Of a stretch of DNA of 64,000 bases, positions 63,401 to 64,000 are shown piece after piece. The notes below the pieces were generated by a model that saw only the letters and a program-made list of their open reading frames with translations, was not told the origin of the DNA and ran no database searches. Position 1 is the first letter of the stretch; each line of letters opens with the position of its first letter. The translations under genes and the position numbers were made by a program. This DNA is from Vallitalea sp. GTDB lineage: Bacteria > Bacillota > Clostridia > Lachnospirales > Vallitaleaceae. The stretch is taken from assembly GCA_025210515.1 (NCBI GenBank), contig JAOARM010000014.1, positions 1 to 64,000 on the forward strand, given 5' to 3'.

Positions 63401-64000
63401 CTAAAATATAAATTCAACATCAGATAAACGATTGTATATCTCTTCGATAACTTTTTTCTCTTCTTCTTCTCCATTAGCTAAGAAAGTAACTGAAAATCTA
63501 ACGAATGCTCCTGCATCATCCCAAGGTACTGTTGATATCAATTTCTCTCTAATTAAAAATTGTGAAAAATCTTCAGCAGAATCAAATGTTGCTCCACCTT
63601 TAACTCCTTTTGGAATTTTAACATATAAATAGAAAGAACCACTTGGTTTTTTCGCTGTAAATCCGATTTTATTAAGAACTTCTACTAACATATTATGTCT
63701 TCTAGAATATTTCTTAGCTGTTTCTTCTGTTATATCTGTATGTTCAAGAGCATATACACCTGATTTTTGAATAGCTTTAAACTGCCCTGAGTCATTATTA
63801 TCCTTCACTGCTGCAAATGCACTTACAACTTTTTCATTACCTACAACAAAAGCCATTCTCCAACCTGTCATATTATAAGCTTTTGAAAGAGAATGTATTT
63901 CAACTCCTACTTCTTTTGCTCCCTCAACACTTAGAAAACTAAATGGTTTATATCCATCAAATGTAAGTGCCGCATAAGCCGCATCATGAACTACAATCAA
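63401..64000 (-). CDS. LL-diaminopimelate aminotransferase-like class I/II aminotransferase (partial)
   Basis: C-terminal 200 residues of a PLP-dependent fold-type I aminotransferase; the 5' part is beyond the window edge. The PLP lysine lies in HSLSKAYNMTGWRMAFVVG, preceded by the conserved DAAYAALTFDG. The C-terminus SGSFYLYVKIPKG, FLIREKLISTVPWDDAGAFV and RFSVTF matches the DapL group, which converts tetrahydrodipicolinate directly to LL-diaminopimelate. A DapL role would feed the lysA-like enzyme at 2549-3799. Broader aspartate-type specificity cannot be excluded from a fragment. Confidence 0.85.
   Translation of the reverse strand: MIVVHDAAYAALTFDGYKPFSFLSVEGAKEVGVEIHSLSKAYNMTGWRMAFVVGNEKVVSAFAAVKDNNDSGQFKAIQKSGVYALEHTDITEETAKKYSRRHNMLVEVLNKIGFTAKKPSGSFYLYVKIPKGVKGGATFDSAEDFSQFLIREKLISTVPWDDAGAFVRFSVTFLANGEEEEKKVIEEIYNRLSDVEFIF

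Overview
The window is AT-rich DNA with Gram-positive clostridial hallmarks: strong AGGAGG ribosome-binding sites, frequent GTG and TTG starts, TTGACA-N17-TATAAT promoters, a T-box leader, an L20-type infC leader, type III glutamine synthetase beside an ANTAR regulator, a RamA-like corrinoid activator and YesM/YesN-type regulators. I infer a strictly anaerobic member of the Clostridia (Lachnospirales-like); the species cannot be fixed from sequence alone. No insertion sequence, prophage, rRNA or plasmid gene is visible, so this looks like chromosome with one obvious accessory island, the CRISPR locus.

Layout. 1-9.9 kb: rarA, a TrmB-type regulator with a lysA-like decarboxylase, a zinc alcohol dehydrogenase with an old-yellow-enzyme-type reductase and a divergent IclR regulator, a small monooxygenase, and two secreted proteins of unknown function. 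10.0-19.3 kb: a complete type III-A CRISPR-Cas effector operon (cas6, csm1/cas10, csm2, csm3, csm4, csm5 and a membrane protein with a cytoplasmic Rossmann-like domain), flanked by two 8-repeat arrays with near-identical leaders. There is no cas1/cas2 and no Csm6. 19.3-30.2 kb: PfkB kinase, serS, ABC exporter, mntP, a chemoreceptor, and an alkyl-DHAP-synthase-like flavoenzyme paired with an FGGY kinase. 30.6-32.0 kb: six tRNA genes in two clusters around a small repeat-containing secreted protein. 32.1-43.1 kb: DUF2726 protein, alpha-galactosidase, VanY-type carboxypeptidase, infC-rpmI-rplT, a heparinase-like lyase and a divergent YesM/YesN pair. 43.2-54.7 kb: aldehyde dehydrogenase, a T-box leader followed by hemerythrin and thrS, a fumarate-reductase-like lipoprotein with a MarR regulator, a phosphodiesterase, an ECF S component, yigZ, lplA and a DUF6514 protein. 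55.0-64.0 kb: an atypical PfkB protein, glnN, an ANTAR regulator, glnA, a corrinoid-activation fusion protein, a candidate structured RNA and the end of an LL-DAP-aminotransferase-like gene.

How the parts work together. The CRISPR operon encodes a whole crRNA-guided Csm complex: Cas6 makes crRNAs, Csm1 has both the HD and GGDD sites, and the last gene is placed where a cyclic-nucleotide-activated effector would be expected. Two features are unusual. The position of the Csm3 RNA-cleaving aspartate is a glutamate, and the putative effector is a membrane protein rather than Csm6. In the nitrogen region the glnN leader carries two hexaloop hairpins, the second of which competes with a terminator. 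This is the known target architecture of ANTAR antiterminators, and an ANTAR gene lies immediately upstream. The thrS T-box sits before a hemerythrin gene, so threonine starvation probably controls both. Most functions are assigned from motif recognition by eye; no database search was possible.
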